64,000 nucleotides of DNA from Rhodobacter sp. NTK016B (GCF_017303295.1 NZ_JAFKOK010000007.1:124001-188000), one strand, 5' to 3'; positions 1 through 9,186 are shown, numbered from the stretch's first letter. The notes: generated from the letters alone by a model not told the origin. Translations and numbers: made by a program.

Positions 1-767
1 TCGCGGATCGTGTCGCCATAAGTCTCGATGTCGAAGCGCGGCGCAAAATAAGTCGTGCCGCCGCCAACGAGACCATAGCCGAGCACCCAGCCCAGGCCAC
101 CAACATGATTGAGCGGGTAGAAATCGAAAACGCGGGGATAATCAGGCGCAGGCCAGTTGCGGTTGTAAGCGCGGCCACGCTCCATCAGCCCGTGATTTGG
201 CAGCACCGCCCCCTTGGGGTTGCCGGTCGACCCCGAAGTGTAGACGATCGCTGCCGGATCGAAGCGGCGATCACGACCTGTTTCCATCTTGAACGGCGCG
301 CGGGGCTCGGCTGCAAGATCGCTCAGTTTCAGACCCAGATCGCCTTCACCTTCCAGGCAGACCGCGTGTTTCAGACAGGGGTTTTCGGTCAACAATTGCC
401 GAAGGTCAGGGTGATAATCGCGTCCCTCGAACTCGGCGATGTAGAACAGGATTGAGGGCTGGGCATCTTCGATCGTGTACTGGAATTCACGCAAGCGGTA
501 TTGCGGGTTCAGACAGATCCAGATTGCACCGACCATGTTCATGGCGATGAACAGCATCGCAGATTCAGCGCGCGGCGTGGTCAGGACCGCCACCCGATCG
601 CCCCTTTTTACTCCCAGATCGCGCAGGATAGCTGCGTGGCGCAGAGCTTCAGCCGCCAAATCAGAATACGTGTAGCAGACGCTTGCAGACTTAAAGGCGA
701 TCCGGTCGGGCGCCGTGCCTGACAGATCAAGAACGCATTCTGCGTAGCTGTTCGTCTCGGAAATCAA
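1..767 (-). CDS. AMP-dependent acyl-CoA synthetase/ligase, N-terminal part (cut by window edge)
   Basis: Adenylate-forming enzyme that would activate a carboxylic acid to its acyl-CoA with ATP. The minus strand stays open from position 767 to the left edge (about 255 residues). It shows the P-loop YTSGSTGNPKGA at about residues 175-186, then FDFYPLNHVGG, the usual core that follows it in AMP-binding enzymes. The start is probably TTG at 767 behind GGGGAGGA, because the nearby ATG at 772 meets a stop after two codons. It lies 75 nt downstream of the IclR gene on the same strand. With the CoA-transferase and enoyl-CoA hydratase across the divergent promoter it looks like the entry step of a CoA-thioester pathway, similar in make-up to caiC/caiB/caiD. 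The substrate cannot be read from the sequence. Confidence 0.88.
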   Translation of the reverse strand, partial: MISETNSYAECVLDLSGTAPDRIAFKSASVCYTYSDLAAEALRHAAILRDLGVKRGDRVAVLTTPRAESAMLFIAMNMVGAIWICLNPQYRLREFQYTIEDAQPSILFYIAEFEGRDYHPDLRQLLTENPCLKHAVCLEGEGDLGLKLSDLAAEPRAPFKMETGRDRRFDPAAIVYTSGSTGNPKGAVLPNHGLMERGRAYNRNWPAPDYPRVFDFYPLNHVGGLGWVLGYGLVGGGTTYFAPRFDIETYGDTIR

Positions 768-841
768 ATCATCCTCCCCAGGATCATTTCCAATGCTTGG
801 CCGGCGTTGCGGGCTCTCCGGCGCGCTCCCCCGCGTGCGGA

Positions 842-1597
842 TTACACCCGGGCGTTTGCCTCCATCAGAATCGAAATGTCGTTGGCCGCCGCGTGAAGCG
901 GCGCGACGTAGGTGTCCGCCACGTCCTTGGTCAGGCGCTCGGACGGCGCCGAAATTGTCAGCGACGCAGCAAAGTGCCGCCCTACGAACACCGGAACCGA
1001 AACAGCCGATAGGCCAAACCGCCATTCATCGCGGGCATAGACCTTGCCAGTGGCGCGAATGCTCTCGAGCCGGGCGTAGAGCGCTTCGGGAGTCGCCAGC
1101 GAAAAGGGCGTAGCCTGGACCAGGTTGCCCGCGAATTCGGCGATCACCTCTTCAGGCTGGTAGGCCAACTGCACCTGCCCCGCCGAAGAACAGGTAGGGG
1201 CTGTGCGCAGCATTGGCTGCGAGAACAGCAGGTTCGGGTGATTGCGCGAGGTTTCGACGCTGCGGATGATCAAGGGAGCGTTGTCCTGCCAGATCGACAG
1301 CGAACAGAATTCATGCGTGCTCGCGTTGAGGCGTTGCAGGAACGGCATGCCGATATTGCCGATCTCCAGCCGATCGATGACGAAACGGCCGATCCCGTAA
1401 AGCCGCGGTGTAGCGGAATACTGCCCACGCGGACCTTCCTGATGGACATAGTTCAACGCCATCAGACTCTGCAGCAGACGGTGAACGTTGCTCTGCGTCA
1501 GGCCCGTTTCCTGAGCGAGGTCCTTGACCCCCCGCGGCTTGGGCGATGCGGCGATCGTCTCCAGCAATTGCAGGCCTTTCGTAAGTGTCTTGTCCAT
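842..1597 (-). CDS. IclR family transcriptional regulator
   Basis: 251 residues, the normal IclR length. Residues about 5-65 form the winged helix-turn-helix (KGLQLLETIAAS, then VKDLAQETGLTQSNVHRLLQSL). The remainder is the IclR effector-binding domain, with a late cysteine segment (TAPTCSSAGQVQLAY) and LSAVSVPVF. It is divergent from the CoA-transferase gene and in line with the acyl-CoA synthetase gene, so it probably controls both units through the 152-bp intergenic region, which holds a palindrome close to the E. coli IclR box. The effector is probably a pathway acid or CoA ester (inference). Confidence 0.9.
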   Translation of the reverse strand: MDKTLTKGLQLLETIAASPKPRGVKDLAQETGLTQSNVHRLLQSLMALNYVHQEGPRGQYSATPRLYGIGRFVIDRLEIGNIGMPFLQRLNASTHEFCSLSIWQDNAPLIIRSVETSRNHPNLLFSQPMLRTAPTCSSAGQVQLAYQPEEVIAEFAGNLVQATPFSLATPEALYARLESIRATGKVYARDEWRFGLSAVSVPVFVGRHFAASLTISAPSERLTKDVADTYVAPLHAAANDISILMEANARV

Positions 1598-1657
1598 GAT
1601 TCTCGATCTTCTTGACTGAATGCGTAGCGCACCTTACCACCGTAGTCTACCATTATT

Positions 1658-1672
1658 TGGAATTCAATTCCA
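1658..1672. promoter_or_regulatory. Candidate IclR operator (perfect 7-1-7 palindrome)
   Basis: TGGAATTCAATTCCA is a perfect palindrome between the IclR gene (starts 1597, minus) and the CoA-transferase gene (starts 1749, plus). It differs from the E. coli IclR box TGGAAATNATTTCCA only by one base in each arm. A third half-site TGGAATT lies at 1678-1684. The position suits control of both divergent promoters. Confidence 0.5.
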
Positions 1673-1748
1673 TATTTTGGAATTTATGATTTTTGTCCGA
1701 CCTCGACCTCGGGCAAAGACCAAGGCAATGGGTTTGGGAGGACCTTGC

Positions 1749-4070
1749 ATGTTCGCGCTCAGCAATCTCGTCGTTGTCGATGCCTCGGAAACCATTGCCG
1801 GTCAGTATTGTGGCCGGCTTCTTGCGATGTTCGGCGCCGATGTGCGGCTTATCGAACCCGAGGGCGGTTCTGCCCTGCGCTGCGCGCATCCACGCAGCGA
1901 AGTCTGGGGCGACTCATGGTTGTTCTTCCACCTCAATCTGGACAAAACGCCCGAGGTGCTGGACTGGCGCACGCAAGACGGCTGGGAGGCATTCTGCACC
2001 CGCGCAGCGGCGGCGCAGATCGTCTTGATCCCTCAGGGGATGGACACCGACACCCTGCGCACGCGCGCACCGCACACGGTCTTTTGCGAGATCGGCGATT
2101 TTGACGAACGCGGTCCCTATGCCGGGTGGAAGGGTAGCGAAATCGTCTTTCAGGCGCTCGCCGGCACGATGTACCGAAACGGCGCCGTCGGGCGCGAGCC
2201 CCTGTTCGGGGTCGGCCACCGCACGTCCTACATGACCGGAATCGCAACCTATTGTGCGGCACTTGCAGCGCTGAATCGGGCGGGGGGTGACCTGATAAAG
2301 ATATCGGTCCACACCACGGCGGCTGCGTCGAGTTATCAGGTTGCCAACCAGTTTCTGCAAAACGGCTCATGGGACCTGCGCGACGGCCCGTTGCAGGTGG
2401 CTGAGCTAGTGCTGCCCTGCAATAACGGCTGGGTCGTTGTCTTCATCCATGCTCTGAAATGGTCGGAATACTGCGGCTATTTCAGCCTTGAGGCGATCGA
2501 AACCGACCCACGGTTCGCCACTGATCACGTCGCCCGGATCCAGCATCTTGATGAAGTAATTGCCGCCACCGCCCGTGTTTCGCGGCTGCGCGACGCAAAG
2601 CAAGTGATGGCGGATCTTCAGGCCATGGGCATCCCAGCGATGCTGGCCTTCAAGCCCGGTGACCTTGATCGGTCCGAGCATTTTCGGCAGCGAGACTATT
2701 GGCAGCAGGTTGATACCGATGAGGGACCCCGACGCGCCATGGGGCCGGTCTGGCGCATGGGGACCTCGCAATGGCGTTGCGGGACACCGCGCAGCACCGA
2801 AGACCAGCCGCCTGCGCCAAAAGGCGATGGCAAGGATGCACCGCTTACGGGGATTCGCATCCTCGATCTGACGACGGCTTGGGCCGGACCGATGTCATCG
2901 CGCATACTGACTGCTCTGGGGGCCGATGTGGTCCATGTCGAATCTGCCGGGCGGCTCGATATGGCGCGGGGCAATCCGCTGGGCGACCACCCCGCCCGCT
3001 ACGTCGATGCGGAGCCGGGCGCACACCCGTATGAGCGTACCGTCTTTTTCAACGCCCAAAACTTGCACAAGAAATCGTTGGCAATCGACATCAAGCGGCC
3101 CGGCGGACGCGAGGCTTTGCGGGCGGTCGCAGCCGAATGCGACGTGGTGCTGGGGAATTTCTCGCCCGGTGCTTTGGCTCGGATGGGACTCGCCTATGAA
3201 GACCTCAAAACGCTCAATCCGCGCTTGAACTATCTTGAAATGCCCGCATGCGGCACTTGGGGCCCGATGGCGCCCTTCACCGGGTTGGGGCCGAACATGG
3301 AGTTCGCGGCCGGCATGTCGGCGTTTATCGGTTATGACGATGACCGACCTTATTCGACGGGCCCCGCCTATATGGACCCCATTGGCGGCCTGAACGGCGC
3401 GGCGGCTATTCTGACCGCTTTGCACCAGCGCCGCGTGACCGGGCAAGGCCAGTATATCGAGCTGTCCCAGGTCGAAGGCGGGATGTCGGTGATCGGCGAG
3501 CTGATCCTCGACTCGCTTGAGCGCGGCGAAGATCCGGTGCCAACGGGCAACGACCTGCCCGGCGTGCCTCTGCACGACGCGTTCCGGTGCAGGGGGCACG
3601 AGTCATGGCTGGCCATCGTTTGCCGCAATGCCGAGGATCTGGATATCCTGACGCAACAAATGGCGTCCGACGGCTTTTCACTTGATCGGGACGCACTGAA
3701 ACACTCCGTCGCCGAATGGACCGCGACACGCGAAAAGCATGGGCTTGCTGCGCGGCTGCAGGCAGCGGGCGTTGCCGCAGCGCCCGTGATGCATGGCAAG
3801 GATGTCGCGCTCGATGCACATCTGCACGCCATTGGATTCTTCGATCGTATCAGTCATCCGGATTTTGGGCCGCAGTACTATCAAGGCTTGCCGTTTCGCT
3901 TTCAGGACGCGCCTCTGCCGAACCTGAGCCATGCGCCGCTTCTCGGTCAGCACAGTGCCGAGATCCTGTCGGAATGGGCGGGGCTGACCACTGAAGAAAT
4001 CCAGAGCCTGCACGACGTCGGCGCGGTCGGTTTTTCAACCGACGAACCCTTCGCCGCGATGCGCGGCTGA
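1749..4070 (+). CDS. Double-domain class III (CaiB/BaiF) CoA-transferase
   Basis: 773 residues, about twice a single CaiB/BaiF protein, with two family III CoA-transferase domains in tandem (about 1-395 and 400-773). Each begins with the characteristic turn (LVVVDASETIAGQYCGRLLAMFGADV; LDLTTAWAGPMSSRILTALGADV). Such enzymes move CoA between carboxylates through an aspartyl-CoA intermediate. The second half keeps the expected aspartate in PAYMDPIGG. The aligned place in the first half reads TSYMTGIAT, with Thr instead of Asp, so one half is probably non-catalytic. ATG 1749 is chosen because GGGAGG lies 8 nt upstream; an upstream in-frame ATG at 1620 would run through the IclR operator. The enoyl-CoA hydratase gene follows after 24 nt. 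Confidence 0.86.
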   Translation: MFALSNLVVVDASETIAGQYCGRLLAMFGADVRLIEPEGGSALRCAHPRSEVWGDSWLFFHLNLDKTPEVLDWRTQDGWEAFCTRAAAAQIVLIPQGMDTDTLRTRAPHTVFCEIGDFDERGPYAGWKGSEIVFQALAGTMYRNGAVGREPLFGVGHRTSYMTGIATYCAALAALNRAGGDLIKISVHTTAAASSYQVANQFLQNGSWDLRDGPLQVAELVLPCNNGWVVVFIHALKWSEYCGYFSLEAIETDPRFATDHVARIQHLDEVIAATARVSRLRDAKQVMADLQAMGIPAMLAFKPGDLDRSEHFRQRDYWQQVDTDEGPRRAMGPVWRMGTSQWRCGTPRSTEDQPPAPKGDGKDAPLTGIRILDLTTAWAGPMSSRILTALGADVVHVESAGRLDMARGNPLGDHPARYVDAEPGAHPYERTVFFNAQNLHKKSLAIDIKRPGGREALRAVAAECDVVLGNFSPGALARMGLAYEDLKTLNPRLNYLEMPACGTWGPMAPFTGLGPNMEFAAGMSAFIGYDDDRPYSTGPAYMDPIGGLNGAAAILTALHQRRVTGQGQYIELSQVEGGMSVIGELILDSLERGEDPVPTGNDLPGVPLHDAFRCRGHESWLAIVCRNAEDLDILTQQMASDGFSLDRDALKHSVAEWTATREKHGLAARLQAAGVAAAPVMHGKDVALDAHLHAIGFFDRISHPDFGPQYYQGLPFRFQDAPLPNLSHAPLLGQHSAEILSEWAGLTTEEIQSLHDVGAVGFSTDEPFAAMRG

Positions 4071-4094
4071 TGCCATTATTCAAGGAGAAAGAAC

Positions 4095-4838
4095 ATGACT
4101 TACCAGCTGATTGAGGTGACCTCCGCGGGTGGCATCACCACCATCGCGCTCAACCGGACAGACAAGCGAAACGCCATGTCGATCCAGATGTTCGAAGAAC
4201 TGGGCGATGCGTTCCGACGCTTCGATGCCGGCGACGACCGGGCTGCGGTGCTGTGTTCGAACGATCCCAAGATATTCTGCGCAGGTGCGGATCTGCACGC
4301 GCCGCCCGAACTGGCGTGGCAAGCGTTGCCGGGCGTAGGCGTCTCCACCGACAAGCCAATCATCGCCGCCGTCAACAAGCGGGTTATCGGCATCGGCGTC
4401 GTGCTGGTGGCGCTGTGTGATTTCGTTGTGGTCAGCGAAGAATCGGTGCTGGACTACCCCGAGGCAAGACTCGGCTTTTCTGGCAGCCTGATCACAGCCC
4501 TCGTCAAGCGGATGCCGCTCAGGGTGGCGATGGAGATGATCATGCTGGGTGAGCCGGTTGGCGGTAAGCGTGCCTACGATCTGGGCTTCGCCAATCGTCT
4601 GGTGGAGCCGGGCCAGGAACGCGCCGAAGCGATGGCTATGGCCGAGCGTCTTGCCGCCAACGCACCGCTTGTGGTCACGGGCTCGAAGCGGATGTGCCTT
4701 GAGGCAGCAGGGCGCACCCCGATGGAGATACAGTATTCCATGATGGCCCAGGCCGACCAGATGATGAACTCCGAAGATGCAAAACGCGGAATGGAAGCGT
4801 GGGCTCGCAGGGAAACCCCTGTTTTCAAAGGACGATAG
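4095..4838 (+). CDS. Enoyl-CoA hydratase/isomerase family protein
   Basis: 247 residues, typical crotonase length. It opens with the family pattern ITTIALNRTDKRNAMS, keeps the oxyanion-hole stretch FCAGADL (about 60-66) and the second backbone segment around RVIGIGVVLVALCDFVV. It lacks the usual paired-Glu hydratase signature (…EARLGFSGS… has a single Glu), so hydratase versus isomerase activity is open. AAGGAG precedes the ATG by 8 nt, and the gene sits 24 nt after the CoA-transferase, so they are probably co-transcribed. Probable role: hydrate or isomerise the unsaturated CoA ester made by the upstream enzymes, as CaiD does with crotonobetainyl-CoA. The actual substrate is unknown. Confidence 0.88.
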   Translation: MTYQLIEVTSAGGITTIALNRTDKRNAMSIQMFEELGDAFRRFDAGDDRAAVLCSNDPKIFCAGADLHAPPELAWQALPGVGVSTDKPIIAAVNKRVIGIGVVLVALCDFVVVSEESVLDYPEARLGFSGSLITALVKRMPLRVAMEMIMLGEPVGGKRAYDLGFANRLVEPGQERAEAMAMAERLAANAPLVVTGSKRMCLEAAGRTPMEIQYSMMAQADQMMNSEDAKRGMEAWARRETPVFKGR

Positions 4839-5669
4839 AGTGAGTGGGCATTGCCAACTTGTCGTCGCCTTCGGTGAAGTTTTGGCGGTCGCCATGAAAA
4901 TACCAGCTGAGATGCCCCGCCTGAAAGGTTACCGGTTGAGACTGCGAGTGCTCGCTGATGTGTGCCGGTAGCCGGAGCGTCCATTGCAAACTGCAACCAC
5001 TGGTCTGACAGCACGGCGAGGCATGGACAGAATCCCACTCCAGCGATATCAGGTGGGGCATAGGAGTTCGTGATCGATTGCAAGAACTCCCCCGCTATCT
5101 TCCGACAGTGCAACCGTAAGGGTGAATATCCAAGAGGATGTCGAGGTAACCAAGGGGTCCAGATGGGCCCCTTCGCATTTAACCCCAGGGATAAACCTAG
5201 TCGTGAGGACAAACCTCTCTCCAAAGGTGGATGAAGCCTTGATGGGCCCTGACCTGCCATACATGCCAAGCGCTGGTTGCGCCTGGTGTCGGCCCTCTCC
5301 GGCCATTCGAGCTTAGCGAACTCCGCCTTTCAGAGTTCTTGGAGGCTGCCGTTGGTATGGGGCGCAGCATTTTGACATACTCGGTGTCCGCTGCGCGGAT
5401 CAAGCGAGCTTTCGCTGCGGCTAGGTCAGTCGCTGCGTTCGAGAGCCTTGAAGCAGGACGGTCGCTTCTGACTATGACACACATAATTGAATTTCGACCG
5501 ATGAACCACGACCGGCAGACCGTCACTGGATGGAAAAGTCCGGTCGCTTTCAGCCGCGATGTTGCTAAAAATCCAGTTGGTGAGCAACGGCTACGAGCCG
5601 CAGTTGCCGACTCAGCGAATGGCGTGCGCGGCAACCACCTAAATAAACGAATTCAGGAATTGAAGAACC
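4839..5669. other. Intergenic stretch, no gene recognised
   Basis: 831 bases without a convincing gene. Several frames stay open, and on the minus strand consecutive frames (about 5306-5049, then 5061-4825) read like broken protein. That could be a decayed gene with a frameshift near 5055, but I recognise no family. It separates the CoA-transferase/hydratase pair from the flavoenzyme, which therefore probably has its own promoter. Confidence 0.4.
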
Positions 5670-7619
5670 ATGTTTGAAACGCTTTTTTCCCCGTTTTGCT
5701 TGGGCTCTTTGCGGGTGGCGAACCGGATTGTCTCGACCGGCCATGACACGGTGCTGCCCACCGATGGAACCGTGAACGAAGCCCTCATCGCATACCACGA
5801 AGCACGTGCCAAAGGCGGCGTCGGGCTCATTATTTCTCAGGTGACAGGGGTCCATGAAACCGCCCGCTACACAAATCATGTTTTGATGGCGACGGATGAC
5901 GGCTGCATCGAGGGCTTCCGGAAATTGGCGGAAAAGGTTCACAAACACGGATCGAAGTTGATCGTGCAGCTTTTCCACCCGGGCCGGGAAATGACGGAAT
6001 CCTTCGATGGCTCTGCACCGGTTGCCTACGCCCCCTCCGTCTCGCCAAGCGAACGCCATCATGTCATCCCCCGCGCTATGACATTGGCCATGATCCGAGA
6101 GATCATCGAAGGGTATGGCGCGGCGGCAAAGCGGCTTGAGAAAGCAGGGGTCGACGGCGTCGAGTTTGTCGCCAGTCATGGCTATTTACCCGCTCAATTT
6201 CTAAGTGAAACAGTGAATCGCCGAACGGACGATTATGGGGGATCGTTCGAGAAGAGGCTGCGTTTCTCGGTCGATGCCATTGCGGCCATCAGGGACGCGA
6301 CGTCAGATGATTTTTGCGTGGGGCTACGGATTTCCAGTGATGAAAAGTACGACGAGGGGATGGACGAAGACGTCACGACCCAGGCAATTACCGCGCTCCA
6401 GGACCAACTCGACTACGTGAGTGTGGTAGCCGGCACCTCTGCAACCATCGGGGGTGCGATTCATATCGTTCCCCCGATGTACGAGAAAAGCGGTTATCTT
6501 GCGCCCTTCGCGGCGCGGATCAAAACTGCGACAAACCTGCCGGTAATCGTGACAGGACGCATCAATCAACCGCAGGAAGCGGAAGCCATCGTCGCCGCTC
6601 GGGAAGCGGATCTATGTGGGATGACGCGCGCGCTGATCTGTGACCCTGAAATGCCCAACAAGGCGCGAATAGCCCGGCCCGACGACATCCGCGCCTGCAT
6701 CGGGTGTAACCAAGCCTGCATCGGTCATTTCCAGAAGGGACATCCCATCTCCTGCATCCAACACCCCGAAACCGGGCGGGAATTGCAGTATTCTGAACTG
6801 AAGCCCGTGGACCGGTCCAAGACCATCATGGTTGTCGGAGGCGGCCCTGCCGGTATGAAGGCCGCGGCAGTCGCCGCAGCGCGCGGCCACAAGGTCGTGC
6901 TTCACGAAGCCGACGCACAGCTTGGCGGGCAAGCAAGGCTGGCGCAGCTATTGCCGAACCGCGCGGAATTCGGCGGCATCATCACGAACCTCACGCACGA
7001 AATGGAACTGGCGGGTGTCGAAGTCAAAACGAACAGCCGCGTCGACCTCGCCACTATTTCCGCCGAAAAACCCGACGCCGTCATCTTTGCCACCGGCAGC
7101 ACCCCGCGTTGGCCCGCAAGCTTTGAGCATGACGGAAGCGGACAGGTCGTGGACGCAACGGCGGTTTTGAAGAAGGAAGTCAACGTCGGCGCATCCGTTG
7201 TCGTTTCGGATTGGACCTGCAATTGGGTCGGATCCGGTATTGCGGAGCACTTAGCGGAACAAGGGTGCCGGGTCCGTCTGGCTGTGAACGGCCTGTCACC
7301 AAGCGAGGTATTGCAGTCATATGTCCGCGATGCCAATGCAGCCCGCCTGCATGCATTGGGCGTCGAGATTATTCCATATGCCCGTCTCTATGGTCAGGAC
7401 GAAGACACCGTTTACCTGCAACACCTTGCGAGTGGGGAGCCTATCCTGGTGGAGGGTGTCGATACCCTCGTGCTTGCACAAGGCAGCGTGCCAAATACTG
7501 AATTGGCCGAGGGGGCCGCCGACCTTGGCATCGTATTTATGTCCATCGGCGATTGTCAAATGGCGCGAACCTGCGAAGAGGCAGTGCTCGAAGGATTGAT
7601 CGCAGGCAACACTGTCTGA
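5670..7619 (+). CDS. NADH:flavin oxidoreductase / 2,4-dienoyl-CoA reductase-type iron-sulfur flavoprotein
   Basis: 649 residues with the three-part layout of 2,4-dienoyl-CoA reductase and trimethylamine dehydrogenase. An FMN-binding TIM barrel covers about 1-330 (VEFVASHGYLPAQFLS holds the active-site His region). A 4Fe-4S cluster follows, with Cys343, Cys346, Cys350 and Cys362 (CIGCNQACIG…SC). An FAD/NAD(P) domain begins at VVGGGPAGMKAA (about 387-398). It would pass electrons between a nicotinamide and an unsaturated CoA ester, or demethylate an N-methyl compound; both activities occur in this family. The location downstream of CoA-ligase, CoA-transferase and hydratase genes favours a role in the same catabolism (inference). 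Confidence 0.9.
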   Translation: MFETLFSPFCLGSLRVANRIVSTGHDTVLPTDGTVNEALIAYHEARAKGGVGLIISQVTGVHETARYTNHVLMATDDGCIEGFRKLAEKVHKHGSKLIVQLFHPGREMTESFDGSAPVAYAPSVSPSERHHVIPRAMTLAMIREIIEGYGAAAKRLEKAGVDGVEFVASHGYLPAQFLSETVNRRTDDYGGSFEKRLRFSVDAIAAIRDATSDDFCVGLRISSDEKYDEGMDEDVTTQAITALQDQLDYVSVVAGTSATIGGAIHIVPPMYEKSGYLAPFAARIKTATNLPVIVTGRINQPQEAEAIVAAREADLCGMTRALICDPEMPNKARIARPDDIRACIGCNQACIGHFQKGHPISCIQHPETGRELQYSELKPVDRSKTIMVVGGGPAGMKAAAVAAARGHKVVLHEADAQLGGQARLAQLLPNRAEFGGIITNLTHEMELAGVEVKTNSRVDLATISAEKPDAVIFATGSTPRWPASFEHDGSGQVVDATAVLKKEVNVGASVVVSDWTCNWVGSGIAEHLAEQGCRVRLAVNGLSPSEVLQSYVRDANAARLHALGVEIIPYARLYGQDEDTVYLQHLASGEPILVEGVDTLVLAQGSVPNTELAEGAADLGIVFMSIGDCQMARTCEEAVLEGLIAGNTV

Positions 7620-7953
7620 ATGTCACCTGAAGGAATCGGGCGTCGAAGTTGCTAATATTGCCACATTGATGGGAACTTTAATGAACGGAGCAATACTCAG
7701 CAACGTAGCAACGGTATAGTGTTGCCGCGAACGGCCGATTGTCTTGAGAAAATCAGTCGATCTGTGTCGGTGGGCGCTGGACCAGAATTTTTTTCTGCCG
7801 AAGATCAAATTTTACACTCGAACGGAGTGCTATCCTCTTTGGCGAAAACAAGCGTTCTGAAGGCTCAGGCTGTTTTTGTGCGCGTCCATGTTTTTCAACA
7901 CAATCGGCCCATAACCGTCGTTCGATTTCGCCTTCTCAAAAGTGAGATCGGTT
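7620..7953. other. Convergent intergenic region, no gene recognised
   Basis: 334 bases between the convergent flavoenzyme and MDR oxidoreductase genes. A short minus-strand open stretch runs on from the MDR gene in another frame to a stop near 7838 but matches nothing I know. No convincing terminator hairpin was seen. Confidence 0.4.
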
Positions 7954-9075
7954 TCAAAGCGTCACGACGACCTTTGCTGCCGAGACCCCCTGTTTCTGCC
8001 GCTCAAAAGCCGGCTGGATCGCGTTCAGCCCGTGGCCTGCGACCAAGGGCGGCGGGGCGGCGACGATCTGACCCGAGGCCAGCGCCTGCGGCAAGAAGCT
8101 CTCGAAGATGGCCGGGCCGAGGTCGGTGTCCATCAGCGCGGCCCCCCAGATGGTCGAGCGCGCCACGCCCCGGCGCTTTGCCGCGACAGAGAGCCCGGCC
8201 ATGCCCGCGAGCATGCGGGGCAGCATCCGGGTCATGAGCGTCCAGGGGCCCGGCCTGTCCGGCAGGGCATCAATATCCACCGGGGGGAACGTCGCCATGG
8301 CAACCTTGCGCGTGCCCGCACTGGCGCCAAGCACCTCGATGCACGCGCGCGCGGATCCGGCGCCCATCGCGATCGCCCCCGCAACTTCATGGCCCCGCAG
8401 CGCTTGCGCCACGCGAGCCGCGGCGTCAGCACCCGCGTAGTCGAGCACATCGTCCGCACCAAGGCCTTCCAGATAGTCGAAATTTCCCGGGGAGGCGGTG
8501 GCAACGACCCGATAGCCCGCCGCCTTGGCCAGCTGGATCGCGCAGCATCCGACGCTGGTCGACCCGCCCCAGACAAGGACCGTCTGTCCCTGATCCTCGG
8601 GAGCGGCACTGGGCCGGGAGAGGCCGAGCTGATCCTCGGCGAACAGACCGCAGGCTGCCGTCGACAGGGCCAGCGGCAGGACGACAGCGGCCTCATGGCT
8701 CATGTCATCCGGGATCGGCGCAGACAGGTCCGCCCGCACATTTGGGAAAAGCTGAAAGGCCGCTTCTGAGTCGCGGTTGCGGGACTTTTCCATGCCGGTC
8801 GCGAGAGCGACGACCCGGTCGCCGGGCGCAAACCTCGTAACACCGGGGCCGACCGCATCGACCTCTCCGGCCACGTCGAAGCCCAGGATCATCGGATAGG
8901 CGCGCCAGCCGTAGAGGGGTTTGCCCATCTTCTGCTTGAAACGGTCGATCGGGTTGATCGCGACCGCCCGGGCCCGCAGCCGGATCTGACCGGGCTCAGG
9001 CGGAACGATCGGGGCATCGGCGACGGTCAGTGGGGCATGTGGGGCGGCAAGCCAGGCGGCTGCATTCGACGACAT
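7954..9075 (-). CDS. MDR-superfamily (zinc-type alcohol dehydrogenase-like) NAD(P)H oxidoreductase
   Basis: 373 residues. The N-terminal GroES-like domain (AINPIDRFKQKMG, then GFDVAGEVDAVGPGVTRFAPGDRV) is followed by a Rossmann domain with VWGGSTSVGCCAIQLAKAAG at about 170-190. The cysteine and histidine zinc ligands of true alcohol dehydrogenases are not evident, so it belongs with the quinone-oxidoreductase/enoyl-reductase side of the superfamily and resembles ToxD-like enzymes. The substrate is unknown. It diverges from a TetR regulator. AGGA 9 nt before its ATG lies right beside the first of two tetO-like palindromes, so repressor binding would block its promoter or translation start. Confidence 0.86.
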   Translation of the reverse strand: MSSNAAAWLAAPHAPLTVADAPIVPPEPGQIRLRARAVAINPIDRFKQKMGKPLYGWRAYPMILGFDVAGEVDAVGPGVTRFAPGDRVVALATGMEKSRNRDSEAAFQLFPNVRADLSAPIPDDMSHEAAVVLPLALSTAACGLFAEDQLGLSRPSAAPEDQGQTVLVWGGSTSVGCCAIQLAKAAGYRVVATASPGNFDYLEGLGADDVLDYAGADAAARVAQALRGHEVAGAIAMGAGSARACIEVLGASAGTRKVAMATFPPVDIDALPDRPGPWTLMTRMLPRMLAGMAGLSVAAKRRGVARSTIWGAALMDTDLGPAIFESFLPQALASGQIVAAPPPLVAGHGLNAIQPAFERQKQGVSAAKVVVTL

Positions 9076-9085
9076 GAGCGTTTTC

Positions 9086-9118
9086 CTATCATTGATAGGC
9101 TGAAGCTATCGCTGATAG
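9086..9118. promoter_or_regulatory. Twin tetO-like operators between MDR oxidoreductase and TetR genes
   Basis: CTATCATTGATAG (9086-9098) is a perfect 6-1-6 palindrome and CTATCGCTGATAG (9106-9118) a near-perfect one. Their centres are 20 bp apart, about two helical turns. The first contains the same core as the classical Tn10 tet operators (TATCATTGATA). They lie in the divergent promoter region, so the TetR protein at 9187 probably controls both genes here. Confidence 0.72.
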
Positions 9119-9186
9119 GGAGGCTTTCAAGGTCCAACAGGCAAGGTTAAGTTAGAAAGCTCAGGATGAAGGAGGGACCGCCGATC

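Noticed and set aside
4574-5634. Minus-strand frames of 145-231 codons
   Set aside because: They overlap the hydratase gene or join across frames and match no family; at most a decayed gene.
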